Assembly (NCBI GenBank): GCA_037953745.1
Contig: JBAKBP010000208.1
Coordinates: 248,001 to 312,000 of the forward strand
Direction: 5' to 3'
DNA from: Lithodes maja
Taxonomy: Eukaryota > Arthropoda > Malacostraca > Decapoda > Lithodidae
DNA length: 64,000 nt
The notes under the pieces were generated by a model. The model had not been told where the DNA came from. It worked only from the letters and a program-made list of their open reading frames with translations, and searched no databases. The stretch's first letter is position 1. Each line of letters begins with the position of its first letter. This document shows, one piece after another, positions 28,328 to 37,615 of this stretch. The translations under genes and the position numbers were made by a program.

Positions 28328-30298
28328 CTAAGCTGCCTGGCCGAACAGCCCCGAGTCCCTGAGGAAGGCCATGGCCACAATCGGGTTTTCCCACAGAGCT
28401 CTCATTGAGTGTAGATTGTGTTGTTGGCGTAAGTGGTTGTGTGAAATGCAGTCTTCTATGATGTGTTTAATGGTATGGGGTGCTGTGTTACATCCCGGGC
28501 AGGCGTCGAGAACGGAGTCATCCAGTCTCTTCTGATAGCTCAGGAGAGCTGGATGGTGTCCGCATCTCAGCCTGGCCAGGTGGACTCTGTCCTCGCGAGG
28601 AAGGGAGGATTCGGAAGGATGGATTTCGGGAGGTCGTGCTTGCAGCTGCGTGTTGTCTGTGAGTGAGTGGAAGGATCGGCGAGAGATATGAGTATGGATG
28701 TGCTTCTGGAAGTTGGTTCGGGGTGGGCAGGGAGGGAGAGAGGACAGTAATTGTGTGTGATACCGTGTGCTGGGTGTTGTTTTGATATTTCTTGGTGTCT
28801 GTGGGTGTGTTGCCATGTAGTTTAGTGGGTGGTCTTGGTTCGTGGAGGCTGCTGCCAGGAATTGAGTGCCTCTCATGTCCAGATGGTCTTTGACTTTGAG
28901 GATTTTGGTTTCTTGATGTAGGTGATCTGTGGGTGCAGTAGCTGTGCAGCCTGTAATGATCTTCAGGGCTTTGTTTTGAATAGTCTGTAAGGTCTTATGA
29001 TGTGTTTCAGCTAGGTTAGAAGCCCAGGCTGGGCTTGCGTATTCCATCACTGATCTTATGTATTGTTTATATACTGTGGTGGTAGTTGCTTTGTTGTGTC
29101 CAAATTTTGTGTGAGCAAGTGACCTGAGGGCGTTAAGTCTGGGTGTCAGTTTCTGTTTAGTGTTTGTGGTGTGCTGTTTGAATGTCATATGAGTATCATA
29201 TGTTACTCCTAGGATTTTGGGTGTGTGTGTATGTGTTAGGGGTGTGTTGTTTATGGTGAGTTGAGGGATGTATTCGTGTTCTCCTGTCCAGCTTGTGAGC
29301 AGGGTTGCAGTGGATTTGGCTGGGGCTAGATTAAGTCTGTTTGTAGTGCACCAGCCATGTAGTGTGTTGAGATAGGGTTGAAGGAGATCTGTTGCTCTTT
29401 TTGGGTCATGGTGTGTGCATGTGAGTGTTATGTCATCTGCATAGGAGGCTAAGTTTATTTGGGGCGTATTGGGTGTAGTTATATCGTGCATGTACAGATT
29501 GAAGAGTGCGGGCAATAGGACGGATCCTTGTGGGACTCCGTTTGGAAAGTTTCTGATTTTAGATGACTGACCGGCAAAATATACGTGTGCACATCTGCCT
29601 GCTAGGAAGTTGGCCAGCCACCTGTTTGTGTTGTTGTGCATGTTTGTGTTGTAGATTTTGTTTGTTAGGTTGTGGCGGGGGATGGCATCGAAGGCTTTAC
29701 TAATGTCGAGTGTGGCTAATAGTGATCTGTGTGGTGGTCTAGCTGAGTTGATGCCGTCAAAAGTTCTTTGTGTAAGGTCTGTGAGAAGAGTGTTTGTTGA
29801 GTGCGGTGGCCTAAAGCCATGTTGTGTTGGAGCTAGGGGTAGGTCGGGTGTAATTAGTTGTAATACTAGGCGTTCCATGACTTTGGAGGGGGAGCAAAGG
29901 AGTGTGATGGGGCGGTGCGAGGAGGGTAGCGTGGGGTCTTTGTTGGGTTTGGGGAATGTGGTGATGATACCATGCTTCCAAATGTCTGGTATTGTGTTGT
30001 GTGAATAACTGTAGTTTGATATGTTAGTGAGTGCTTGTATGCCTTGTGGTCTGAGGTGTATGTTGCTTATGTTGTCTAGGCCACAAGCGGGTGAGTGCTT
30101 GAGATTGTTGATGATATGCTTTGTCTGGTGATTGGTGAAGGGTGTATAGTCAGGGTCTGTGGGGAATTGTCTCTTACGTCGGATGACACGTCGGTCGTCT
30201 TTGTGAGGTTTTAGGTGGCTGACATGTGAGAAGTGATTGATGAGAGTGTTTGCTTGTTGTTTACATGAAGGAGTAGAGTGTTGTTGTGATTGCAGCAT
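28328..30298 (-). CDS. LINE D reverse transcriptase segment
   Basis: 656 codons from the ATG at 30298 to a stop just before the (AAC)n tail. RT blocks appear in order: HRPITLLCSPSKVMERLV, QHGFRPPHSTN, TLDISKAFDAIPRHNL, FPNGVPQGSVL and the catalytic SYADDITL. The C-terminus has LARLRCGHHPALLSY and a CCHC zinc motif CPGCNTAPHTIKHIIEDC, as in jockey-group elements. In the full element this segment should follow the endonuclease in one polyprotein; here the frames overlap by 38 nt (30261-30298), so a frameshift separates them and the ATG may not be the native start. Confidence 0.9.
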   Translation of the reverse strand: MLQSQQHSTPSCKQQANTLINHFSHVSHLKPHKDDRRVIRRKRQFPTDPDYTPFTNHQTKHIINNLKHSPACGLDNISNIHLRPQGIQALTNISNYSYSHNTIPDIWKHGIITTFPKPNKDPTLPSSHRPITLLCSPSKVMERLVLQLITPDLPLAPTQHGFRPPHSTNTLLTDLTQRTFDGINSARPPHRSLLATLDISKAFDAIPRHNLTNKIYNTNMHNNTNRWLANFLAGRCAHVYFAGQSSKIRNFPNGVPQGSVLLPALFNLYMHDITTPNTPQINLASYADDITLTCTHHDPKRATDLLQPYLNTLHGWCTTNRLNLAPAKSTATLLTSWTGEHEYIPQLTINNTPLTHTHTPKILGVTYDTHMTFKQHTTNTKQKLTPRLNALRSLAHTKFGHNKATTTTVYKQYIRSVMEYASPAWASNLAETHHKTLQTIQNKALKIITGCTATAPTDHLHQETKILKVKDHLDMRGTQFLAAASTNQDHPLNYMATHPQTPRNIKTTPSTRYHTQLLSSLPPCPPRTNFQKHIHTHISRRSFHSLTDNTQLQARPPEIHPSESSLPREDRVHLARLRCGHHPALLSYQKRLDDSVLDACPGCNTAPHTIKHIIEDCISHNHLRQQHNLHSMRALWENPIVAMAFLRDSGLFGQAA

Positions 30299-31013
30299 GT
30301 GATTGTGTTGTGTTGCTGTTGGAAAGTGTGATGCTGTTTAGTGTTTTGTAGAGTTTTTTGGGGTTTGTTTTGTGATCAAGTGTTTGTAGGAAGTTATTCC
30401 AATTTAGTTTTTGTTGTTCTTGTATTTTGTTGTTAGTTTGGGTGTTGAGTGCTTGGATTTGTTGTGTGATGTCTTGTGTGTGGGGTGCTGGGGAGTGTTT
30501 CAGTATGTTGTGTTGTCTGATGAGGTTTTGAATTTCTGGTGTGAAGTTGGGGTTGTGTCTTTTTCTGTTACCTCTTGGAATGTGTTTCTTGTCAGCGTTT
30601 TGGATAGTTTTATTGAGTATGTGTACAGCTTTGTTGATGTTAGTGATGGGTGTACTGTTTAGAGTTGTGAAGTGTTGTTCTGTCTCATTTGTGAATGCTT
30701 CCCAGTTAGCTCTTTTATAATTGGTGTATGTGTGTTTGTAGCTAGCTGAGGTGAGTCTGGTTTTGGTGGTGATAATGATCGGGAGGTGGTCAGAGCCTAA
30801 GGTTCTGACCACCCTATAGGATGTTGTGGGGGCGAGTTCTGGGGAGCAAAAGGTGATGTCTGGAGATGATGGGTTATAGAGGGCTTGGTGAGGAATATGG
30901 GTATGTTGATGGATGTCGTTAAGGATGATGAGGTTATCAGTTTGGTTTTGTAGTACCAGCCCTCTGTCTGTGTCAGGGTTGTCGACAAACCAGGCCGACG
31001 TCTTGGCGTTCAA
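30261..31013 (-). pseudogene. LINE D endonuclease, C-terminal half and linker (frameshifted)
   Basis: It begins, without an ATG, at LNAKTSAWF, the continuation of the GD(L)N endonuclease motif. TFCSPELAP and the SDHLPIII motif complete the AP-endonuclease fold. A basic linker leads towards the RT. The preceding frame (31429-31010) ends in a stop within four codons of the same motif, so one indel near 31010-31020 divides the endonuclease. Confidence 0.85.
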
Positions 31014-31429
31014 GTCACCACCAGGATGATGTGTGGGGTGTTTATGATGTGTTGTAAGTGTGGTCTGTATTCATTTGGTACTGTAGGGGATGTTTCGGGA
31101 GGGATGTATGTGTTTATGATGGTTATGTTGGAGTTTTTGCCAGTGCGTATTTTAATTGATTGTATTTCTGTTGTGTTATCATTTGGGGGGAGGAGGGATT
31201 TGGTTTGTACACTGGTAACTATGTATGATATTTCTTTGTGTACCAGGGTGATGAGTCCACCGCCCCCACCGACAGCCCGGTCTTGTCTGATCGTGGTGAA
31301 ATCATGAAATATGGGTGCTTTTTGTGTTGTGCGGAGTTTTGTTTCTTGTAAGATGGCAATGTGTATGTTGTGTTGTTTGATGAAGTGTGAGAGTTTGTGT
31401 TTCTTTGTGTTGATGCCATCTATGTTCAA
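31010..31429 (-). pseudogene. LINE D endonuclease, N-terminal half
   Basis: MNIDGINTKKHKLSHFI carries the early Asn motif, followed by ILQETKL with the catalytic Glu and an RAVGGGGGLITLVHK loop. It ends at the frameshift before the GDLN motif. On its 5' side (31430-31750) lies a proline-rich linker that reads through in more than one frame. Confidence 0.85.
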
Positions 31430-31758
31430 TTGGAGAATGTTAATGTTATGTGCACGATGTATGTTGGGTGCTGCTGCACGAGGATGGGGAGGGGGTGGGG
31501 GTGGGGGTGAGGGAGGGGCTGGGGGTTGGGATGGGTGAGGTTGGGGTGGGGATTGGGGAGCAGGAGATGAGGGTTGGAATGGATTAGGATGGGGTGTGGT
31601 GTGTTGAGTTGAGGATGTGGATGGTATGGGAAGGTTAGGGAGGAGAGGTGGACCGGTTTTAGGGGGAGGGGGGGGAGTGGATGATATGGGAATGTTAGGT
31701 GGGTTGGGGAGGAGAGGTGGACGGGTTTTAGGCGAGGGATTTGACTGGGAGAGGGAGG
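31430..31758 (-). repeat. LINE D proline-rich linker, G-rich on + strand
   Basis: The minus strand is C-rich and encodes Pro/His/Leu-rich peptide. The + strand has runs such as GGGTGGGGGTGGGGGTGAGG (about 31493-31512), a strong G-quadruplex pattern. Internal near-duplicates (TTTTAGG...GGTGGACCGGTTTT type) suggest small tandem duplications. Confidence 0.7.
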
Positions 31759-31759
31759 C

Positions 31760-31906
31760 GCATGAGGAACAGGTCCAGGTGTTCGTGTAGTGTTTCTTGG
31801 AGGCAAGTGTTGTGCAGGTGAAGTGGGTCCAGTTCCTGCATGAATTGCAGAGAACTGAACCCTTAGTGTGGCAACTCGAAGTGATGGGTTTTGAGCAAGT
31901 TGGACA
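31760..31906 (-). pseudogene. LINE D PHD finger
   Basis: In one minus-strand frame the spacing is C-x2-C-x15-C-x2-C-x4-H-x2-C-x14-C-x2-C: CPTC ... LCNSCRNWTHFTC ... WTCSSC. This is the C4HC3 pattern of PHD fingers, domains that commonly bind histone tails. PHD fingers are reported in ORF1 proteins of some CR1-like elements. A TAA lies directly before the first Cys in this frame, and the 2A motif is in the neighbouring frame, so an indel separates them. Confidence 0.8.
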
Positions 31907-32150
31907 TTATGTATGTGTAGGTGGGTCCTGGGTTGCTCTCAATGTCTCTGGCTAGAAGAAGTCTTCGAGAAATGACAGCCGGAGAGTCATTTCTCGGTGT
32001 AGGAAAAACTGTGTGATGTGTGTGTGTGGTATGAGAGGTGTGGAAATTCCCGGCGCGACCGAAGCCGCTCCAAGGACCCGTGCCCCCAGGGAGGGGGCAG
32101 GGGATGGTTGTGACGGTTTGGCTCCCGAAACTGCTCCCCGCGGCCGGCAT
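31863..32150 (-). CDS. LINE D N-terminal 2A-like leader
   Basis: Frame from the ATG at 32150 (MPAAGSSFGS) to a stop at 31863. At 31946-31923 it encodes DIESNPGP, preceded by RRLLLAR: the D-x-E-x-N-P-G-P consensus of 2A peptides, where the ribosome skips the last Gly-Pro bond and releases the upstream peptide. 2A-like motifs are known at the N-termini of some non-LTR ORFs. The frame is open further upstream to 32258 without an ATG; another ATG frame (32260) does not contain the motif. The downstream PHD finger is in a different frame. Confidence 0.85.
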   Translation of the reverse strand: MPAAGSSFGSQTVTTIPCPLPGGTGPWSGFGRAGNFHTSHTTHTHHTVFPTPRNDSPAVISRRLLLARDIESNPGPTYTYIMSNLLKTHHFELPH

Positions 32151-32275
32151 CCGGTTGTCCTCCACTGGTCTTTGATCTTGTCTCCGGGCCGTGGAGGGTC
32201 GGCAGCCATCCGCGGTTGGCAGCTGCGGGAGGTGGTCCCACGGCGTAGACGCCGCCACATCAGGTCCTGTACAGT

Positions 32276-32478
32276 AGTTGGGAGTAGTGCACTGCTACCA
32301 ACAATCTTTTATGATCCCTGGAGGTGGTAATGGTGCTGGAGTTAGGGATTTCCACATAACTGCTGAGTTACAGTTGGGGATTACCCTCTCTTATTTCCAC
32401 AACCTCCTTTGGGGAGCCGGTAGTAATGAAGGGTAGGCCTGGAAGCATGGTGGGCGGGCTTGTGCTGGCAGCCACAAT
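32276..32478. other. Unassigned spacer between LINE D and LINE C
   Basis: About 200 bases of mixed composition; the right flank of the LINE D insertion and left flank of LINE C. No feature recognised. Confidence 0.4.
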
Positions 32479-32687
32479 ACAAAGGAAATCAAGCAACAAC
32501 AGATCCAGTGACCCTTCTAGGTTGCTTGTCCTCCAAAACACTGAGGATCAAGTGTCCAAACAGTGGTTTAGAGTGGGTAAGGGAACATTGGAAAGGGAAT
32601 TACTGCCCTGGAACTAATGTCCGTGGCAGGATTAGGAAGTTAGTAGGGGACAGATGGGTTAGTAACTGAGGGGGGGATAAAATAAAG

Positions 32688-35567
32688 TTATTCATTTACA
32701 AACGCAGTCAGTCGCGGGTTTGATGCGAGATATTTGTCTAGGCGGAGTTTAAATGAATCAACGGTGATGCAGTCTATAACGTTTCGGGGAAGCCCATTCC
32801 ACAAGTTGACAACTCGATTGAAGAAGAAATTCTTAGATTCGTGCGAGTTAAAAGATTTACCAATAATTTTGCAACCGTTTCCCCGCGTGTAATTAGATTG
32901 GTCGATAGTGAAGTACTTACTACAGTTCATATTGTCGATGCCTTTGATGATTTTGAACACTTGAATTAAGTCGCCTCTTAATCTGCGCTGGGTTAAAGGA
33001 AATAGATTTAATTCTCTAAGACGCTCTTCGTATGGTTTGTTCTTTAGGCTAGGTATCATTTTGGTAACTCTACGTTGAACTCGTTCTAGCTTGTTTATAT
33101 CTTTTTGGTAATAAGGGCACCAGGATTGAACGCAGTATTCCAGAAGAGGGCGGACTAAGGAATTGTAAAGGGTTAGGATAACTTCTTTGGATTTATGCTC
33201 AAATGACCTGCCTATAAAGCCAATTATTTTGTTTGCCTTCTTAACAACTTCTGAACATTGTTGACTCGGTTTTAGGTTACTCGATATTGTTACTCCCAGA
33301 TCGGTTTCTCTGTTTACATTCTTAAGCTGAGTGCCATTCATCGAATAGTTTGCTTTCTCATTTAGGTATCCGATATGTAGTACTTTACATTTATCCGCAT
33401 TGAAACTCATTTGCCAAATTTGGGCCCAACATGACAATTTATCTAGATTGTGTTGCATATCGTCAACTTGTTCTTTTGAGAGTACGCTATTTGCAATTTT
33501 TGTATCGTCAGCAAATTTTGAGATTGTACAGGTGAGACCCTCATCTATGTCGTTGATGTAAATTAGAAAGAGAATTGGTCCTAGTACCGATCCCTGGGGT
33601 ACCCCGCTACTTACATTGGTCCATTTTGATGCCTTACCGTTTATGACTACTCTTTGCTTTCTGTCGCTGAGCCAATTTTCTATCCATTTCAACACACCGT
33701 CTTGTATTCCATGCGCTTTTAGTTTTAGCAGTAAACGTTTGTGGGGAACTTTGTCAAAGGCCTTTTGAAAATCAAGGTATATAATATCTACAGCTTTACT
33801 CTCATCGTAGAGGTTGAGGATATCGTGGAAGAAGTCTAAGAGGTTTGTTAAACAGGAACGTTTTTTACGAAAGCCGTGTTGAGTATCTTTAAGTATGTTA
33901 TTTTCCTCTAAGTGATTTACGAGTCTGTCTCTTATGACCGTTTCTAGCATTTTACATACAACTGAGGTTAAGCTAATTGGACGATAGTTACTGGATAGGG
34001 ATTTGCTGCCTTTTTTGAATATCGGTGTTATGTTGGCTAGCTTCCACTGATCGGGCATAGTTCCAGACTGCAAGGATTTATTGAATAGTAATGTCAGTGG
34101 TTTAGAGAGCTCATCCTTAGCTTCCTTTAGAACTCTAGGCGAGATTGTATCAGGTCCAGGCGTTGTATTTACCTTGAGTTTATCTAAACAATTCAATACT
34201 TCTCTCTCTGTAACGGTGATATTGCTTAAAACATCTGAATTATCAATCTGAATCGGCGATGGTGTAGGGATATCACTGAGGTCTTCTGTTGTAAAAACTG
34301 ATGCAAAGAAGGTATTGAGGGCATTACTCATTTGTTCTTCGTCTTTGGTGTATTCTCCATTTTCATCGACTAACGGTCCAACAGTTGAAGTAACTACTTT
34401 TTTCTTTCTGATATAACTATAGAATTCTTTCGGGTTTGTTTTACTTTGATTCGCAATATGTAACTCTAAGGTCTTTTTACTTTGCTTAATTAACTTTTTG
34501 GCTTTGCGTCGTAGCTCTACAAATTTCAGCCGTTCTTCGTCATTTTGTGAGGATTTTAATCTATCATTAGCAAAATTTTTAGCAAGCAGGCAGTTTGAAA
34601 TATCTTTATTCCACCATTTGGGCTTATTATTATGGCCTGGACGCCGAGTTTTCGATGGTATGCAGTCTTGCACTGCTTTTAGGTAAGTGGCTTCGAATAA
34701 CTTCCAAGATGTATTTATGTCGTTATTGTGAATTAAAAAGCTCCAGTCAGTTTCTTTAAACATAGCTCTAAGTTTAGGAAAGTTTGCTTTCTTGAAATTA
34801 GGGACTTTTTCGATGCTACTATTTGGTTCGTTACTAGTAAAGTTTAAAGTGAAAGTTATCGTATGATGGTCGCTGTTACTGAATTCATCACCAACATTCA
34901 AATTCTCTATTAATTCTTCTTTTGTTGCAAGTACAATGTCAAGAACGTTATTACCACGGGTCGGCGTTCCAACAAATTGATAAAGCGAACTCTCTTGCAA
35001 GTTCGTATACAAGTCATGTCCGGAGTGTGAAGTAAGAGTATCGCCCCACTTGGTCACAGGTAAATTAAAGTCACCAAAAATTACGGTATCTTGTGAGTTA
35101 CTTACATCTGCAATTTGTTCGTAAATTTCTCGGTCAGTTTGCACTGATTGAGCTGGAGGTCTGTATATTAATGCAAGTATTATTTTGGTACCTTTATTAT
35201 TCTTTATTAGCACAAAAGATGCGTCGACGTTCACAATTTGAGGTTTTGACAAGAGGGTAGGGTTAAGACTTTCTTTGATATAAAGTAAAACGCCACCTCC
35301 ATTTCGATTTATTCGGCTTTTCTCAAACATTACATAACCGGGAAGTGAATACTCTGCTAAAAAGTCTCTATCTTCTGTATTGAGCCAAGATTCTGTTATG
35401 CCAATCACATCATAATTTTCTGTAAACACTAGCTCCTCTAAATCTGAAAATTTATTGCGTATGCTACGAGCGTTTGCATAGAAAACCTTTAAATTTGTTA
35501 TTTTAGAACTCACGGAACGCGCTTTAATAATATTTTTGGTTCTTGTCGGATCTACATTTATGTTCAT
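32688..35567 (-). CDS. LINE C ORF2: AP endonuclease + reverse transcriptase
   Basis: 959 residues from a true ATG (35567), the usual size for CR1 ORF2. Endonuclease: VFYANARSI, ITESW (57-61), YRPP, GDFN (165-168), TPTRGNNVLD and SDHH (232-235). RT: PGPDTISPRVL (470-480), YRPISLTSVV, DFQKAFDKVPHK, SGVPQGSVLGP and catalytic FADD (685-688). C-terminal CR1 domain: RRVTKMIPSLKNKPYEERLR. All catalytic residues I can check are present. The protein would nick chromatin DNA and reverse-transcribe the LINE RNA there. Its ATG follows the ORF1 stop by 83 nt, so it probably relies on reinitiation. Confidence 0.95.
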   Translation of the reverse strand: MNINVDPTRTKNIIKARSVSSKITNLKVFYANARSIRNKFSDLEELVFTENYDVIGITESWLNTEDRDFLAEYSLPGYVMFEKSRINRNGGGVLLYIKESLNPTLLSKPQIVNVDASFVLIKNNKGTKIILALIYRPPAQSVQTDREIYEQIADVSNSQDTVIFGDFNLPVTKWGDTLTSHSGHDLYTNLQESSLYQFVGTPTRGNNVLDIVLATKEELIENLNVGDEFSNSDHHTITFTLNFTSNEPNSSIEKVPNFKKANFPKLRAMFKETDWSFLIHNNDINTSWKLFEATYLKAVQDCIPSKTRRPGHNNKPKWWNKDISNCLLAKNFANDRLKSSQNDEERLKFVELRRKAKKLIKQSKKTLELHIANQSKTNPKEFYSYIRKKKVVTSTVGPLVDENGEYTKDEEQMSNALNTFFASVFTTEDLSDIPTPSPIQIDNSDVLSNITVTEREVLNCLDKLKVNTTPGPDTISPRVLKEAKDELSKPLTLLFNKSLQSGTMPDQWKLANITPIFKKGSKSLSSNYRPISLTSVVCKMLETVIRDRLVNHLEENNILKDTQHGFRKKRSCLTNLLDFFHDILNLYDESKAVDIIYLDFQKAFDKVPHKRLLLKLKAHGIQDGVLKWIENWLSDRKQRVVINGKASKWTNVSSGVPQGSVLGPILFLIYINDIDEGLTCTISKFADDTKIANSVLSKEQVDDMQHNLDKLSCWAQIWQMSFNADKCKVLHIGYLNEKANYSMNGTQLKNVNRETDLGVTISSNLKPSQQCSEVVKKANKIIGFIGRSFEHKSKEVILTLYNSLVRPLLEYCVQSWCPYYQKDINKLERVQRRVTKMIPSLKNKPYEERLRELNLFPLTQRRLRGDLIQVFKIIKGIDNMNCSKYFTIDQSNYTRGNGCKIIGKSFNSHESKNFFFNRVVNLWNGLPRNVIDCITVDSFKLRLDKYLASNPRLTAFVNE

Positions 35568-35650
35568 GGCTGTCCTCGGTCCTCGCTGTCTCCGGTCCTT
35601 ATCGCTGGTGGTCCTCGGTTGCCTCTGTGTTTTTCTTGGCGTTGGATGAT

Positions 35651-36766
35651 TTATGTCACTGCTGCTTCTTCTCGGATGGCGTTTTTTGATCCATGGCTGC
35701 GGACTGCTTCGTGTAGGAGACGACCCATGCGTGCTGAACCCACAGGGTTTAGATGAGTGCCATCCTTGCGGAACAGAGTAGGCTGGTTGTAGAAGTTGTC
35801 CCAGAGGTTGATGAATTCAACTTCTTCCCTCAGACACAAATGTTTTAGTCGGCTATTTGTGCTGAAGGCCTTGTCGTAGAATTTGTCAGGTGCGTCGATC
35901 TTGGGGAGAATGCCTGAGATGATGATATTCCTTGACTTGTTTTTGTAGTGCTGGATCATCTTGCGATATTTCTCCATCAACTCTTCGGATCTGGTGCGCA
36001 TGACGTCATTTGAACCAGCATGGATGACAAAAAGGGTATTTTCATTTGCATCCTTTGTGGTATCTTCGAAGGCTTCCACAATGTCGTCCAGTCCAGCTCC
36101 TGGGATGCAAAATCTTTTTCGTTGAATTGGGACTCTGTCGCAGAACTCTTCGACCTGTCCTCGTAGGATGGAATCCCCAACGAGCCTGGTCTCTTCTGGT
36201 TCGTCTTCCATCTCTACCAATATCTCAAATCTGTTTGACATTGTGACTGGTAGATGAGACCTTTTCTGCGTTGGCCGTGCACCGTTCCTCACTGGTGTAA
36301 ATCCGGAAACCTGTGGTGGCGGGACTCTACGTACAGGTCGGGGAGAGGAGTGGTTAGAACGGGGGCGAGGGGTTGGTACTGTTCGTGCTAGCAGGCTTCT
36401 TGCACGAGGAGTGGGGGAGAGACTAAGGTGAACAGGGCGGCTGTCCTGGTTTGATGTCGGCTCAGGTTCGTCAGAATCATCTGCTGCAGTGTCTACTGCA
36501 GGTGTTGGATTGTTGGCAGATGACGTTGGGGCGGTGGTGGATGCTGGAGTTGAAACAATTTGCGTTAGTGATACTCCAACGTTGAGTGTTACAAACTCTT
36601 GGAGTGATTCCAGCTTCCTGGTGAGGGCGTTGATCTTGTTGAGGGCTTCATCCAATTTTGCTGTCAAATCCTCTCGTTGCTGGCAGAGTCGGCAGACTTG
36701 TGGATCGGCAGGAGCAAACATGGAAGCACCAAACCTACCGGCGCAGTTCGTACAGGCACGAGGCAT
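35651..36766 (-). CDS. LINE C ORF1: zinc-motif, coiled-coil SGNH-esterase protein
   Basis: 371 residues from the ATG at 36766 (MPRACTNC); an in-frame GTG four codons upstream is not needed. Residues 5-28 carry C-x2-C-x16-C-x2-C, a likely zinc-binding motif. Residues about 30-60 form a leucine-rich coiled coil. A Pro/Ser/Arg-rich linker runs to about 175. The esterase domain follows: VGDSILRG (nucleophile Ser, 197-199), HAGSND (251-254) and KDGTHLNPVG (335-338). This three-part design is known for CR1 ORF1 proteins, thought to bind LINE RNA and self-associate; the esterase substrate is unknown. Confidence 0.92.
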   Translation of the reverse strand: MPRACTNCAGRFGASMFAPADPQVCRLCQQREDLTAKLDEALNKINALTRKLESLQEFVTLNVGVSLTQIVSTPASTTAPTSSANNPTPAVDTAADDSDEPEPTSNQDSRPVHLSLSPTPRARSLLARTVPTPRPRSNHSSPRPVRRVPPPQVSGFTPVRNGARPTQKRSHLPVTMSNRFEILVEMEDEPEETRLVGDSILRGQVEEFCDRVPIQRKRFCIPGAGLDDIVEAFEDTTKDANENTLFVIHAGSNDVMRTRSEELMEKYRKMIQHYKNKSRNIIISGILPKIDAPDKFYDKAFSTNSRLKHLCLREEVEFINLWDNFYNQPTLFRKDGTHLNPVGSARMGRLLHEAVRSHGSKNAIREEAAVT

Positions 36767-36784
36767 GGTGACTATCACTTTCTT

Positions 36785-37600
36785 CAGTTCACTTCACTCA
36801 CTTAAAAACACTTAACTCACTTTAAAAACACTAAACTCACTTTAAAAACACTTCACTCCCTTCAGGTCGCTTCACTTACTTAAATAGGCCTAACCGAAAA
36901 CAAAAATGTTGAAATACACACAAATAGGTTATCAGCGGTGATAGCCTAACCAAAAATTAAAACAAAACAAAATTAAATTTGAATACGCAGTGATAGCCGG
37001 ACCGAAAACAATTTTATGTTTATTTAAACAGAAATAGGCCACCAGGGGTTATAGCCTATCCTAACCGAAAACAAAAATTATGAACTACTGGTAGGCAGAA
37101 ATAGGCCACCAGCGGTGATAGCTTAACTGAAAATTTAAAAATTGAAGTACGCAGAAATAGGCCACCAGGGATGATAGCCTAGACTAACCGAAAACAAAAA
37201 TAACCGAAAACAAAAATTATGAAATACCGGTACGCAGAAATAGGCCACCAGCGGTGATAGCCTAGACTAACCGAAAACAAAAATTATGAAATACTGGTAC
37301 GCAGAAATAGGCCACCAGCGGTGATAGCCTAACTGAAAATTTAAAAATTGAAGTACGCAGAAATAGGCCACCAGGGATGATAGCCTAGACTAACCAAAAA
37401 CAAAAATTATGAAATACCGGTACGCAGAAATAGGCCACCAGCGGTGATAGCCTAACTGAAAATTTAAAAATTGAAGTACCGTACGCAGAAATAGGCCACC
37501 AGGGATGATAGCCTAGACTAACCTAAAACAAAAATAACCAAAAACAAAAAAGTATGAAATATGCAGAAGTAGGCTACCAGGGGTGATAACGTAACTAAAA
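36785..37600. repeat. Tandem array at the 5' side of LINE C
   Basis: Unit of 60-65 bp with the core GCAGAAATAGGCCACCAG and GATAGCCTA; about ten cores near 36930, 37032, 37096, 37155, 37236, 37303, 37363, 37427, 37489 and 37567. Two unit types alternate (AGCGGTGATAGCCTAACTG and AGGGATGATAGCCTAGAC), giving a dimer of about 125 bp. A separate 24-bp tandem lies at 36790-36862. The position directly upstream of ORF1 makes a 5' UTR or promoter array plausible, but LINE A is truncated and cannot confirm it. Confidence 0.8.
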
Positions 37601-37615
37601 AAGCAAAACAAATAC

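Larger units (their letters stand above)
28310..32262 (-). mobile_element. LINE D: full-length non-LTR element with 2A peptide and PHD finger
   Basis: Bounded by a perfect 13-bp target duplication GGTCCTGTACAGT (28297-28309 and 32263-32275), so both ends are exact. It reads on the minus strand: 5' end at 32262, 2A-like motif, PHD finger, proline-rich linker, endonuclease, RT, C-terminal CCHC and an (AAC)n tail (TTG repeats on +). Coding regions are spread over several frames and need at least three frameshifts. C-terminal architecture is jockey/CR1-superfamily-like; the exact clade is unresolved. Confidence 0.92.
32479..36880 (-). mobile_element. LINE C: intact CR1 retrotransposon
   Basis: The 3' UTR (32687-32479) ends in CTTTGTA of the family tail. 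ORF2 is 35567-32688 and ORF1 36766-35651, both uninterrupted, with 83 nt between them. The 5' limit is uncertain: a short 24-bp tandem (ACTCACTTTAAAAACACT, about 36790-36862) and then a 60-65-bp tandem array (36890-37575) lie directly upstream. Relatives in the window are LINE A (decayed) and the 3' fragments at 3752 and 15489. It appears coding-competent. Confidence 0.92.

Noticed and set aside
28500..31300. Several + strand frames of 60-116 codons rich in Val/Cys/Leu
   Set aside because: They are antisense to LINE D, whose minus-strand protein has endonuclease and RT motifs.
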